This document shows positions 37,211-51,600 of a DNA stretch of 64,000 bases, piece by piece; positions within the stretch are counted from its first letter, which is position 1; the number at the start of each line of letters is the position of its first letter. The notes under the pieces are model-generated. The model was not told where the DNA came from, ran no database searches, and saw nothing but the letters and a program-made list of their open reading frames with translations. The position numbers and the translations under genes are program-made. The stretch comes from Vigna angularis. Lineage: Eukaryota > Streptophyta > Magnoliopsida > Fabales > Fabaceae. Location of the stretch: assembly GCF_016808095.1 (NCBI RefSeq), contig NC_068974.1:5580001-5644000 (forward strand). The letters run 5' to 3'.

Positions 37211-38809
37211 GAGTGTTTCATCCTACACCTCCATCATATCATCCTGCACCACCAAAAATTCCATTTTTAATCTTCTGACAACTCAATCTGCACCTCCAAC
37301 CTTTTCAAAAAATTTACTTTTTAACTTTAACAAAAATATTTTTATTTTCTTTTCTTTTTTATTAAAGGCACCTTAATAAATATCTTTTTATTTTCTTTCT
37401 TACCAAAGTCACTCTACACCACATTAATAATAATTTAATTTAATTTAAAATTTAAATATTATTTAATATAATTTTATATTTAAATATTATCAAAATATGA
37501 TTTATATTATAATAATAGTTATATAAAAAAATAAAAATAAAATAATAAAAATAAAAATAATTATAAAAATAAAAAATAAAAAATGAAATAAAAATAATAA
37601 TATAAAATTTGATTTGATATGTTAAAAAATATTAAAATATTAAAATAAATTAAACAATTATTAAATTTTATATAGAAAAAAAAATTTAAATATGCTAACG
37701 GTTTTGTTTTTTTATTTAAAATTTAATAAATATTTCATTTAAATGAAAATTATAATATTATTTATTATACTTTTATATTTTAATAATTATTAAAATATGT
37801 TATAATAGTTTTATTAAAAAAATAAAAAAAAATAATGAAAATAATGATAATGAAAATAAAAATAATATTTAAAATCACATTTAATATATTTAAATATATT
37901 AAATTATATTAAAATATTAAATTAAATTAAATAATTATTAAAATTAAATAAAAAACAAAATTTTAAGAAAAGTTTTAATCGGATATCCATATCCGAGTAA
38001 TATATTATCGGATTTTCTTATCCGATTAACAAATTTTAATTTTTTTATATTTAAATTTTTATAACTATTTAACTTAATTTAATATTTTAATATAAGATAA
38101 TATATTTAAATATTTTTAATGTCATTTTAAACACTATTTTCAATTTTATTATTTATATTTTTATTTTAGTTATTTTTATTTGTACTTTTTTAATAAAATT
38201 ATTATAAAAATATAAATCATATTTTAATAAGTATTAAATTATAAAATATAATAAATAAAATTATTATTTTTAATTAAATTAAATATTTATTATATTTTAA
38301 ATAAAAAACAAAACCGTTAGCATATTTAAAATTTATGTTTCTATTTAAAATTTAATAATTGTTTAATTTATTTTAATATTTTAATATATTTTAACATATC
38401 AAATCAAATTTTATATTATTATTATTTCATTTTTTTATTTTTTATTTTTATTGTTATTTTTATTTTAATTATTTTATTTTTTTATTTTTTAATATAACTA
38501 TTATTATAATATAAATTATATTTTGATAATTATTAAAATATAAAATTATATTAAATGATATTTAAATTTTAAATTAAATTAAATTATTATTAAGGTGGTG
38601 AAGAGTAATTTTAGTAAGGAAAAGAAGAAAATAAAAAAAATATTAATAAGGTGCCTTTAATAAGAAACAAAAAAAATAAAAATATTTTTATTAAAATTAA
38701 AAAATAAATCTTTTGAAAAGATTGGAGTGTATATTAAGATGTCAGAAGGTTAAAATTGGAATTTTTGAAAGTACAGAATAAGATGTTGGAGGTGTAGGAT
38801 GAAACACTC
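37211..38809. mobile_element. Mutator-like element, family 2, copy 2 (1599 bp)
   Basis: Termini gagtgtttcatcctacacct and complement. Perfect 9-bp duplication caaaaccat (37202-37210, 38810-38818). AT-rich palindromic interior; the words ggatatccatatccgagtaa recall gatatgtatatccgattaac in the 34820 copy. Confidence 0.92.
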
Positions 38810-39259
38810 CAAAACCATTTACTTTGACTGACTTGTGCTTGACGTACCAGATAGACCGAACGGTTCCACCATTAAACTGTTCGATTAATAACACATACCA
38901 TACAATTTTCAATATATTAATAATTTATTTACGTATTACAACAACTTTATTTTTTATACATAATTAAACTAGAAGAAAATACTAAAGTCGCGTCTACTAG
39001 AACAAAAGACAAATAAAGAACCCAAGTAATTAGTTTGTTTTAACATTATTCTTCCTCACAAATAATAATATAAACATATTAATTAGATTTTCTTCTCAAA
39101 TGTAAAAACATATCAGCAGTGATTAAAGAATATTACCTTATGACGGAAGTGGGAAAATGATGATGCAGTAAACCTAAGAAAACAAGGAATGAAACACACT
39201 CTAGAAAAGCCAAATTTAGAAAAATGTTCTAAAATCTGAGTTTGATTATCGGGGAAAAT

Positions 39260-40150
<891 letters not shown>

Positions 40151-40339
40151 TATAACCAAGTAATTTGAATGTAACATTTCAATATCTCACACTTGATATT
40201 ACATAAATAATATGAAAACTGTAATATTTTTACAGTCATTCATTTAGAAATATAAAATATTTCACATTAATTACACATTTTAAACTCAGATTTCAACTTA
40301 AAGATAACCCGAGTTTTTCTTTATTATCCTTCCTCCTCC

Positions 40340-41800
40340 ATCTTCACTTGTACTGGATTAGACGACACTCTCTCATCTACTCCCGTATAACGAATTATAC
40401 GATCATCGTACATACCCAAACACAAACAAGTAGGGTGAACTAATATGCAACAATTCATTTATAAAACATGCATAATTACTTTGATACTAACATCATATAA
40501 TAATTATGTCATACACCCTCATACCATCATACCACAATTCTTATTAGACACTCGTCCCACAATACCCAATAAACACCACAATACCTAATAGACACTCATC
40601 CGGATGATACGTTGATGAGCGGTCACGGGAGGTTATGCACTTGTGATGACTTCTACTTTTTCTTACAAATATACTTCCAAACTACTCCATACCATTCACA
40701 AGGTAAATCCTCAACACTATGTCCAAAACCGGCACATAGACCAGGACCTCCTGCTCCTCTCACTACATAATTCATCCCTCTCTACTTGAGACTGGATGAT
40801 TATTAGAGTATCAGGATTACCTCCAACTACAGGACCCTCAACATCAACATATACACAATTACCACATCATTACAGAATCTCTCCACGAGACTCATACAAT
40901 GCTCACATTCCTCAACTCATATTATATCATTACGAAATCTCCCCATAATACTCATATCATGTTCAGACGCATAAATTCAAATCTATTATAATAAATTACA
41001 ATCATCACAATTAAAATTCATAATTTTGTATCTACCACAATAACATGAATTCATTCCAACGAGATTTGTTTGTTGTTTGAAAATGTTGATATTTTTAGTT
41101 TTTGATGATTTTATATTTTTTGTATTTTTATGAAACAAACAGGAAAGGTTTTTAGCACAAAGACGATGCGTGCGATCACACATGTGCCTAAACCTTTAAA
41201 ACATTTTATTATTATTTGAGAAAAGAGGAAAGATTTTTAGCACAAGGACGATGCGTGCGATCACACATGTGCCTAAACCTTTAAAACATATTTTTGTAAT
41301 TTTATTTAAGAAAGAGAAAAGGTTTTTAGCACAAGGACGATGTCTTCAATCACACATGTGCCTAAACCTTTAAAACATATTTTTGATTTTTTTTAGAATT
41401 TATGTATTTTATTTTTCTTCATTCATTTTTTTTTATTTTGTAAATTTTTATGTAAAATGAAACAAATAAGTTCAATAGATAAAACAAAATGGTGGGGAAA
41501 CTATACAAGGAGGGCATGCAATAAAAACCGACTAAAAAAGAAAACAAAAGCATAAAAATAAAGCAAGAGAAAAAGCTCAGGAGGCGTAGGAGTACAGAGA
41601 TAAAAACCAGAGGTGCGTGCGGAGTAAAATTGGGGCTCCTTTAGTTTGGGCCAAAATTCTCCTTGTATCTGCCGAGATGTAAAGATGAAAAGTGGAGGTG
41701 CATCCTGAAATGTATGTTAAGTCCAATTCTTCATTTTTTTACTTTTGTTTGCTGTATGGACTTCAGCCCAAATGAAAGGGTGTGTGAATATGAGTTGCGC
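40340..41800 (-). mobile_element. LTR-retrotransposon relic with internal tandem repeat (left member of inverted pair)
   Basis: Matches 59.05-62.3 kb in inverted orientation. At 40.6-40.8 kb, caggacctcctgctcctctc corresponds to gacaggaggtcctagtcc near 62.1 kb. At 41.6-41.8 kb, tttagtttgggccaaaattc and catcctgaaatgt correspond to 59.2 kb. No gag-pol is seen. A large legume Ty3/gypsy (Tat/Ogre-like) is my best guess, but unproven. Confidence 0.5.
41143..41385. repeat. Tandem repeat, ~85-95-bp unit, 3 copies
   Basis: Unit core: ttttagcacaaggacgatg, then atcacacatgtgcctaaacc and tttaaaacat, starting near 41148, 41234 and 41325. A/T-rich spacers vary in length. Confidence 0.85.
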
Positions 41801-42074
41801 TCGGCTGGTAGTGTAGGTTTTTGACTGAGTGGTCCTCATCCCTTTATTTTTGATTAGATTCGACCGTTCGGTATTTGTCCCGTGTAAACCGTTCGGTCAG
41901 GTTTTTATTGTACATTCGGCTTTAGTTTGTAACTCTTATGTGAGGACGTTCGTCCTTGAGGGTTCGTTTGTTTTTGTTTTTAGTTGGAAAACTGTACTAC
42001 ATTATTATTAAAAGTGATTTTCTGATTATATGGTTTATGACTGTATTTTTGGGATGTCACATCTAGTTAATTGT
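41801..42074. other. Spacer with gttcgg motifs
   Basis: Holds ccgttcggt words also scattered at 61-62 kb and in the solo LTR at 46.6 kb. No gene. Confidence 0.4.
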
Positions 42075-42233
42075 TGTTAGAATTATTGGTTAGTGTGTGT
42101 GAGCTGTGTATGAGTTGTGTGTGAGTTGGAAAGGAGTGTGGTTAGGTAGAGTTATTTTCCTATAAATGTAAGCTTAAGGTTAGAGAGGAATTAAGTCCTC
42201 AATTAATAAACTCTTCTTCCTCAAATCTCAACA
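42075..42233 (+). repeat. 5' LTR of the non-autonomous element
   Basis: TG/CA ends; tcctataaatg provides a TATA-like box and attaataaactc a polyadenylation-like signal. Confidence 0.92.
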
Positions 42234-42248
42234 TGGTATCAGAGCAGG
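42234..42248 (+). other. Primer-binding site, tRNA-iMet type
   Basis: tggtatcagagcagg immediately after the LTR, a standard initiator-Met complement. Confidence 0.92.
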
Positions 42249-43484
42249 TTGTCTGATCCTCTTCTGGTGGTCTTGATTGTCTGCCGGCGACCGGCTGCCA
42301 TGGCCGCTGGCAGCCCCTAAAATTTCTGTCGTGGGTTGTCCACCAATACTACCACTACTGTTTGCACTTGTCCGGTGTCGTTGTTTGCGGTTATCTCGCA
42401 TCTGTCCGCTGCTGTCCACCGCTGTCCGCCACCGTCTGCCAACGTCGTCACCGCCGGCAGCCCCTAAAATTTCAGTGGGCTGTCCATTCTTTTCTTCTTA
42501 AATTTGTGTCACAATAAGCACCAGTGCGGTCAGATCTCTCCACCGTCATCGTCACTTCTTTCCGGCCAGTCCGTCGCCGCCTCCGGTCCGCCGTCGACCA
42601 CCGTCCGCCGCTGGCCACCATCGCAAATTCGACCGGTGACCAGCGGATCTGGATCGCCTCTTTGAGCGTGACCTAACCCCGGTGGTCGCCGTCTCTAACA
42701 CCTCTTCACGCGCCTCCACGCTCTTCTTCTTTCCGGTGGATCTCGGACGCGTGGTTCCACGCGCTGCCTTGTCGCTGTTCGTCGTCACTGATTCGTCCGG
42801 CGACTATTGGATCTGGTTCGCCTCTTCCCTCGACGGCCAACCTCGCCGGTGCCGGCATCTGATTCTTCCACACGCTCCGCCACGCGCCGCTTCTTCGTAC
42901 GCTGCGAGCAGGCGCGTACATCTCACGCGCCGCCCTCTGCTCACCGGAAATTTCACCACGACACCTCCATAGCCATCGCCGGAGCTTCCTCTCTCTGTTC
43001 TGACCCTCAATAGCTTCCATCTTCTTTGGTCTTCATAAAATCTCCATCTCCTCTTTTTGGATCAAGGCCGTGAGCTTTTCTTGTTGGCAGAGTTGGACGA
43101 AGCTCCTACAGAGGAAGAAGATTCCTCCAAGAAAATAAGTGTGCCCCTCTCTCATTGAGCGTGCTGCCTCCCACTAATTGGCAAAGTACTCTTCTTTAAT
43201 GTCCATGTCCTATGTGGCAGCCGGACTTTTCTAAGGACCCTGCTGAACATTACCATTTTAACTGTGAGTGCTTTCAAAAATGTGGCAGCTACTTTCTTTC
43301 TCAAAATTAAAAACCACACATTTCTCCGTAATGCTATTGCTGCCCACATGGAAAATGCTGCTGCCAGCCTTCCTTGCTGCACCAAGGCCGTGACCATGTG
43401 CTTCCAGCATCTGGGTGAATCCAAGCTGAACCGTTAAAGTGAGTTGCTGCCAACCGTGAAGTGTTGGACCTCCCTCTCATTGTT

Positions 43485-43680
43485 CAGGCGCCGTTTCCGC
43501 TGTCCAGGCGCCGTTGCCGCTGTCCAGGCGCCGTTGCCGCTGTCCAGGCACCGTTTTGCCGCTTCCAGGCGTCGTTTTGCTGCTGTCCAGGCGCCGTTTT
43601 GCTGCTGTCCAAGCACCGTTTTGTTGCTGTCTAGGCACCGTTTTGCTGTTGTCCAGCTGTCCAGGCGTCGTTTGTCGCTG
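43485..43680. repeat. Minisatellite, 20-22-bp unit, ~9 copies
   Basis: Units of the form caggcgccgttgccgctgtc, drifting to caggcgccgttttgctgctg downstream. Inside the non-autonomous LTR element. Confidence 0.93.
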
Positions 43681-43925
43681 TTTAACATAGTTCATCGTTG
43701 TCTGCCGCTATTCGCTGCCAACCACCGTCTATTATCCTTCGTTGCCTTGTTGTAACAGCTCATGTGGAGTTGTTCTTTGAGACCGTCCGCTGAATTGAAT
43801 CTTCCGAAGTTATGGGTTTCAGATTTGTCCAAACCCTCGTACGGATCGGTTCTCACCCATTCTTCCACCTTCACGTTCATGTTGTTCAGTCGTGAGGGGG
43901 AGTATGCTTCCAACCACTGTAGGCC

Positions 43926-44178
43926 ATCATCACCACATCAGTAAGTGATGGCATACAGGCCCCATCAGTCAGTGCTAGATGGCCATCCCTGTAAGTCCCC
44001 ATCACCTCATCAGTCAGTGATGACATGCAGGCCCCATCAGTCAGTGCTAGATGGCCGTCCCTGTAAGTTCCCATCACCTTGTTAGTTAGTGATGGCATGC
44101 AGGCCCCATCAGTCAGTGCTAGATGGCCGTCCCTATAAGTCCTCATCACCTCGTCAATTAATGATGGCAATCCCTGTA
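43926..44178. repeat. Tandem repeat, ~72-bp unit, ~3.5 copies
   Basis: Unit includes ccatcacctcatcagtcagt, gcaggccccatcagtcagtg and tagatggccgtccctgtaag. Confidence 0.92.
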
Positions 44179-44430
44179 GTTTTGTCGCTTCCAACCACTA
44201 CAGGCCCCATCAGAAAGTGATGACAATTTAGTCCCTACAGTGAGGAGGAGTATTGTTCCAAGACAACACTGCAAAGGAAATCTCTTGTGTTTGAAGACTT
44301 TCCAAGTTGAAGTTTCTTAGTGCTTGTAGTTTTCTTAGTGCTTGTATTTGCAATTTGGTTGATTGATGTTATTTCCATTTGAGTGTGTTTATTCCAAGCT
44401 TGACTCATACAATATGTATGATCCAGCTTG

Positions 44431-44438
44431 AGGGGGAG
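44431..44438 (+). other. Polypurine tract of the non-autonomous element
   Basis: agggggag directly before the 3' LTR. Confidence 0.85.
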
Positions 44439-44596
44439 TGTTAGAATTATTGGTTAGTGTGTGTGAGCTGTGTATGAGTTGTGTGTGAGTTAGAAAGGAG
44501 TGTGGTTAGATAGAGTTATTTTCCTATAAATGTAAGCTTAAGGTTAGAGAGGAATTAAGTCTTAATTAATAAACTCTTCTTCCACAAATCTCAACA
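44439..44596 (+). repeat. 3' LTR of the non-autonomous element
   Basis: Near-identical partner of 42075-42233. Confidence 0.92.
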
Positions 44597-45693
44597 AGTG
44601 TTAGCTAACATTAAAGTAAGATCATTTCATAATCGGTAAATAACTCTCGTTAAACCAATCTAAAATTACTGAAATATAATGCAAAATACTGTTTTGAATA
44701 AAAGAATTAATCTACTTTCTTTATCTTTTATTTAATCTAAAACATTTTCAAATTAAGAAACAAATAAACATTTTAAAACTCACATAAATATGAATAACCT
44801 TCTCAACTATTATTGATTTTAATTAATAAAACTTACAGTTTGATCATTGTATAAATGTACAATTAAAAAGATCTGATTTCTCCTTATTTCAATTGTTTTA
44901 AAATATTTCATAATAGTAAAAATATAATTCAATACTTCCTTATAGAAGTTTTTAATCAGTTATGTAGTCAAACATTGATTGAATCTCAACCAATTCAATG
45001 ACTAGTATACTATAAAAATTACTAATAGTAGTATTTTAATTTTACGTGGCTCATGTCCTGATAAGTATGTAAACAATTCATACATTAAACCCTAAACTGT
45101 AAAATTATTCATCAAGTTGTAATTTATCATCAAGAATTATGTGTAGAAAATATTTATTAACTATTGATTTTTATATTTAAATATGTAGATTTGCTAAAGC
45201 ACCAATAATATTTCCATCCAATTTCATATGGAAAATCTATCCAAAAGAACCATTATCAAAATGGAGGAGACCTGCTTACAATAGAACGATCCAAACAAGA
45301 AAATGCACTTACAACGGTTTCTAAGGCCGTCATTGTATTATTAGAGCTATGCGAAAATTTGTTAACAAGATTTGTATAAAATTCACAAAGTAATAGGCTG
45401 AACAAAAAGAGTTCACGACGACTCAATAGTCACTCTTTCCTTGACCAGCTTTCCCAGTTCAATATTGGAGATTCTTATTTAATTTTAATCCTAATGAAAC
45501 TCGAGAGAAACATCTCTGCAAAATTCAATTGCCCAGACAGTTTATAATCTGGCCTGGGCATACTATAATTGATGGTGCATACGTCTTTTGAACAGACACC
45601 AACTGGTGAGGATTTTCACCCCCACCATAGGTCCAATAATCTATAGTTGTTTACTGCAGAATAAGAAGAGAAAGAAAGGACATGTTATTACTG
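44597..45693. other. Intergenic and 3' UTR side of the DUF1664 gene
   Basis: AT-rich, no reading frame supported. The rightmost few hundred bases should contain the 3' UTR of the minus-strand gene ending at 45694. Confidence 0.5.
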
Positions 45694-48600
45694 TTAACTA
45701 GTCGAACGAGTTTGTTGGACTACTGAATCTGTGGCACTCCGAGTTCTGCTCAGAAATGGAGCATAGACGCCAGATAACCTACCCAGCCCAAACAAGCCAG
45801 AACTAGATCCATTGGTTCTACTCTCCTGAAAAGACGTCCCACACTAACAAGGTCAAAACTCAAACACATATATTTAAGAAAAATGTGGGTAACAGGTAAA
45901 GAAAAATGTGGGTAATACAGACAATAAAATCATGCAAATACGAATTTAAGTTACAACTACAGACAACTGTAATCGAATGGAAAATATTTTTTTAATTGTG
46001 AAAATCACATCCATAAAAATAAAACTGGGTTTTCCAAGGAAAATGCATCATTTCACCAAAATGAACACAAACTTGTCAACTTTTAGCCACACATCCCACA
46101 AATATGTAAAATTAAAAATCACAGTAGCAAAAAACATAGCCAAACGATGTCATGTGAAACAAATAACTGTTCCCACTTCACACCTCTCTAGTAAATTAAT
46201 CTGAGTAAGCAAAACAGAATATTGCAAACCTGGACAGATCCACCAGAATTCGATGGAGATGGTTGATCAGTCGATATTGTTGATGGCGATCCATCCTGTT
46301 AAGAAAACAAAATGGTAGGAAAAACTAACAATTAGCACAAGTAGTGAAGCAGTAAAAGCTTTCAATTAAAAGTAAAACACAGTTACAAAGACTGCACAAA
46401 CTTATATGAAGGATTTGGATGAGTTGAGAGACGACAAAAGTGACAAAACCCTTATGTAGAAGAACTTATATGAGAGGAAGGGATGGGAAAGTCTATACAA
46501 GGAGCATGAATAAACAAATACACCAACAGCCACACCCGTAATTTGGATGTGTTTATGTTAGGGGCTGGAGAGTTTACGAGAGAAGATATAGGAGAGAGAG
46601 AGAGAGAAGGGGTCCGTACGGTAGCGGATAGTGGCCGAACGGCTGAAAGGGGGGAGCACGATGACCGAACGGTTGAAAGGCAGGAGCACGATGGCCGAAC
46701 GGTGGAAGGGGGGAGCACGATGGCCGAACGATTGAAAGGGGGGAGCACGATGACCGAACGATAGGGGGAAGAGAAAAAGAGGGCTGAGCGAGTGGAGCGA
46801 TGATGAGCGTCCTAAGCGAGTGGAAGCAACAACGAGCGTTCTAACTGACAACAGTAGGATAGACGGGAATCTCAAAGGACGTACCTCAGGATATTATAGA
46901 AGTAAATATAGTAAATAAGGATAGAAATATTCTTACCAGATAATTATAATAAATAGGCATAATTACCATTATTCTTTACCTTTTTGGGAAGGAGTAATTA
47001 GTATTAATAAAGGAGGAACCTAGGGTTTAGGCATGTTTTTGATTAAGAAGTTTGTAAGAGAGGTTAGGCTCTCAGGTAACTGACGGAGACCCTGCTCTCA
47101 GTTATTGGTTGTTTATTGTGATACCAATATTTCCAGTTAATAAAGAGTTTTATTCATTCAAATACCACTGTTTATTGCCTTTGGGAGTTTGAAAGAGTGT
47201 GAGTGGCAAGTTCACGTACTCAGGTACGTAACAGTTTACGTGATTCTTTCCAAATACCAACTGCATTACTAGATTCAGGGTTTGCTTGGTTGAGCAAGAG
47301 ACAGTAAGTTGGAATGAAGAAAAAAATATTTAAGTCATGACTCAAACTGAAAATAAGTACATTTTGTTTTCCAGCTTCTCATGTAGGCAAGTGTAACCTT
47401 CATCTCAACTCCCCTACTGTCCACCTTTCGAACCATGCAGATACTAAGACTAAGCATACCCAGGAAGTATAATTTCTATATAGAAGTTACCTTTGCTGAT
47501 GGCGTAACAAAAGGTGGCTCAAGTGACAGCCTAGACGAACCCGACTGTGAACCCTGTATAATACAGACTAGGAGTAAGCATAGGAACAATTTTCAAAGGA
47601 AGTGGACAAGCGAAAGTCTTCGGGAGGGGGTGAGGGGGCTACAATACAAAACCAAACTTGATGACTGCATTCATTCTTTAGCTTACAGCTTTATTTTCTA
47701 GGCCAATGAATAAAATATAATGTTAAACTAACAGCAAGACATCCTATAAATTTACAACATAATATACCAGCGTGTCTAATTGACAAGAACAGTTCACCCG
47801 AAGTCATATTGCACTCTTAAAATGAAAGTGGGGAAAAATGCTTACCCTCGAAGAGGGTGAAACGGGTGGTAGCTCAATGGCTGGCCTGGAAGAACTGGAT
47901 GATGATGGCTATATATTAAAAACAGAAGTGTTAGCAAATTATATGGTAAAAAAAACAGTAACATAATAGAACCCAAATCTGAAGTTCAGACCACAAAACC
48001 AAGCCAAACAAGTAAAAAGAAAACATTGCAACAAACGCTTGGTTCATGCCTGGATATACTCTGTGGTTCTGCTATTTTCCAAAGTCTTTGTAAATTGACA
48101 CAACATGGTTACTCCTTCGGTTGTGGCCACCTACACGGATTGAAGTTAGTAAATAGTAAATCACGGATGTAACCAATATTCATAGCATAAAAAATTAAAT
48201 TATGCAGTGACTGAAATCAAATTGACTATACCTGTTTCTCTTCTATTTCTTTAATTCTAGATGCCTGGGAAGAAAAGTAATCAAGCTAAGTTAAACAAGC
48301 AACAACAAAATTAAAAGTAAAAATATTCTAGCAATTGATATACCAGAACACGGACTGCAACATGAACAGACTTGAAATTTCCACTTATCTTATCTGCCTT
48401 CTGTTGAGTTACAGATATCTGTAACAGAAGATATTCATATGTTAAACAATGAAGAGGAAAAACTAGAAATCAAAAAATCTTTACTTACCTCCTCCCTGGT
48501 GCTTTCAGTAAGGGCAGCACATTCGTCTAAACTTTCATCTAAACGGTTCATTCTTGAAGATAATTTCTTCTTTACATCCTGAAATCATTGTAGATAACTA

Positions 48601-51600
48601 AATATTATTCATTTTCACTATTCCACGGTAAAAGAACTATTAGTATTATTCTGAATGGCCGGAGAAAGTCAGAAAACTAATCAGACCAGAAAACAAGATT
48701 TAGAAGCATTATCTTTTATAGACCACACTAAGTTCCACTAAAATAATGTTTGAAATATAGGAAATAATATATTTTGACAATGGAAATATACAATTTTAAT
48801 GATGAAAAATATTGCACTTAAAGCTGTCAGAAAATATTTGCATGAATAATATTCAACTCAAAAAGGCTGGAAAGAGAAATCAAGCTCAAAAATTATTTGA
48901 AAGAAGTCATAAAGAGAGAATAAAATTAGAGTTCAGCAGGTTTACTACCAAATCTACTCATAAAAACATTCTATTGTCATTGATAAAAGTCCCATAAATG
49001 ATCAAATCAAGCTCAAATTATTTGAAAGCAGTCATAAAAGAGAGAATAAAATTAGAGTTAAGTAGCTTTACTACCAAATCTATTTATTAAAACATTATAT
49101 TGTCATTGATAAAAGTCCCATAAAGGAAACATATCATAATGTGCACTTCCAGTATTCTAGAGGATTCGCACATAGGCTTAATATCAAAAAAAGAACAAAC
49201 TAAGATCCTCGTCAAGTTCATATGTTTTGTATATTTTCTAGTCCAAAAACATTCGAATAAATACTACTTAGTTGTATTATTAAAAATATTTACTCATTTG
49301 CTACTTGATATTTTACTTTATACTGTATAGCTATTATACCCAACAGACAGTTGTCATTCATTGTCATCTCTAAGAAATGACTGGTTTTGACACAATCTAA
49401 GAAGAAGAAACTATCCAATAGAAAAGAAAAATTACATCAATGGTTCCATACAGCTTCCCCATCTGATTACCAATAGATGTGCAAGCATCAGACAAACTAC
49501 GTTTAGTTGCAAACATCAAATCAGGAAGCTTCCATCCCTGTAAGCAAACAAGAGTCATAAAACTAAATCATAAGAGTGGGAACTTGAATATTTGGAGAAA
49601 GTGAGGTAATAAGATTACAGTAAGATTAATTGTTAAAAAAGATAGACAAAAAGTGAACAAGCATCCAACTGCTGGCATAATGCTGGCATAAACTTCAGTT
49701 TAGACAATTTCATGCACAATGACAGACCTTTGCATAAGGGCGGACAAAACCTTTAAGTTGGAGCAATAATACATGTAGATTGTTATACTATTACTACCCA
49801 ACAATGTCAATGATTTTCTCTCAGTTTTTAGAGTTTTCACTTTTGGTATACAAACTTTGTTCCTGGATTTTTCACTCCCATGCAAACCTGACAACTAACA
49901 ATCATCTAACAGCAAAGCAATGACAGAATTGAGCTAAAACTAAACCAGGAAAGACATTTCTAAGAAAAGAATGATAAATGCAATTTGGCTAAGTTAAAAA
50001 GATTATTTGAAACAACTCAAACAAACATGAATGATTGCTATGCGAACAGGTCATAATAAAATTTTTAGAAAATACCATCTCTAAAAGGGTTTATATATTT
50101 TACAAGATTGGAAAACTTTCAATCATATGCTTGACATCCATCAATGGCAGAAGCCAAAACTTCATTTTATAATCCCAATATTGCAGCATATGAAACAGTC
50201 ATAGTGGGGGCCCCTTCACAACTTTCCTATGGCATGAGGGTATAAACAAGAATTCAGATTCCCCCAAGCCTCTCCAACTAGGCTTCTCTCCATCCCAAAT
50301 ATCAACCATCCATCACGTTATCCAGTTACTATGTTCAATTTCAAAAGTTGAGATCATGGCTGGATCCATGTTCACATAGCAGCTAGCAATTATTGAAAGC
50401 ACCAACAAAAAATTCAATTTTTATCCCTAAAAGTTCCCTACCTGAATGTATTACTACTGCGTCCAGTTACTTAAATCAATGATTGAGAAAATAAAAGACA
50501 TTACCTTCCACCAGACGTATCCATATCCCGCCACAACAATAACAATCACTGTTACATATTTTTTTCCACCTGTACATTTCTCAAACAAGTCAGAAAATAA
50601 CACTGGAGTTAAAAAAACAAGGAAACACATGTTAGCTTGTGCAAAGTATGGAGACACCCATAGGATTTGCAAATTAACACGTCAGCTTTTATTAAATTAC
50701 TGAAGAAAAAAACAGAAACCTCACAAAATGTAAAAGAAAGTAGTTAACCAGCACCTGTCCCACTTGAATTTACAATAGTGATTGATCTATCTCTAGCAAG
50801 AAGCTGTAGTTCCTGACGAAGACTGTTTACCTGTAGATGAACAGTTTATTAGCAATTTCAATTACCCCATATTTCTGTATGTTTACAAATACAGCATTTG
50901 TTTTTGTAGCCAACTCGACAGGGAAATAAAAAGCCCACTTCAACTACTAAAAGTTATACCTCTTATAATATAAACTGAGAAATGTGGCCACGCTCTCATT
51001 ATTCAATTCAAAGACAGGAACAATGCTAAGGTTAGCACGTACATTATACATTTACTTACACAACATATTTTCATAATACAACTTAATTGTTATAAATGAG
51101 ACAATTAAAAGTAAAAGATTATTGCATATTGATCAGACTCAAAGTCATGTATTATAAGATTCACTAAAAGATGTTCTGCATGATGCATGCAATTTAACTA
51201 AACAAAGAACTATTCCTAATTAAATTTAAATATAATGAATAACTAAAAGTCAGCAGCAACAACGTGCAAACCTGAGCCATCAAAGCATCGTTATGAGGCA
51301 GCTTTTTAACAGCTGGAGCAGGATCACTGCTTTTAAATTGCTTCAAAACAACCTGATCAAAAAGACTACAATCAGCAAAAAGCCCGCACATTTCACTGAC
51401 AATAAATGCTAGTTGAAATATACCGATTATATTGATGGAAATTGAAACCAATTACTAATATAAAATAATAGCATCCAGAATATTACGAACTTGGGATTTT
51501 AGGATATAAAAAGGCTGAAATAACATGACTGAACTTCTCAAGTATATATGACAACCAACTTAGCCCAGCAGGAGGAATAAGCCAAATTGACGAAGCAGGT

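Larger units (their letters stand above)
30206..39217 (-). pseudogene. HDEL-family gene copy C, pseudogene interrupted by transposons
   Basis: The exon-1 remnant (39137-39217) aligns with copies A and B through its donor (ccgtcataag, then gtaat). The ATG is TTG, with small deletions, so the signal peptide is lost. One internal exon (31042-31116) remains open and phase 2 (GSDPHLLPHHTN…). Others near 30650-30710, 30870-30990 and 31440-31515 are frameshifted or decayed. In the terminal exon (about 30210-30334) the HDEL codons have become CACGGCGAACTT, and a local duplication supplies a second CACTGTGAACTTTAA. Intron 1 is expanded to about 7.6 kb by five Mutator-like elements, a MITE and (TA)n tracts. 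Confidence 0.65.
42075..44596 (+). mobile_element. Non-autonomous LTR retrotransposon, 2.52 kb
   Basis: LTRs of 159 and 158 bp (42075-42233 and 44439-44596), TGTTAGAATTATTGG…CTCAACA, differ at about five sites. A tRNA-Met primer site follows the 5' LTR, and the polypurine tract agggggag precedes the 3' LTR. Flanks attgt/agtgt agree at 4 of 5. The interior has no gag or pol, only GC-rich sequence and two minisatellites, so it must depend on proteins supplied by a copia element. Confidence 0.9.

Noticed and set aside
41143..41385. CRISPR-like regularly spaced repeats
   Set aside because: Plant nuclear context, diverged A/T-rich spacers, and an inverted relative in a retroelement relic at 59.5 kb.
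42277..43944. Several overlapping GC-rich frames on both strands
   Set aside because: They lie inside a non-autonomous LTR element and its minisatellites, with no domains and no consistent frame.
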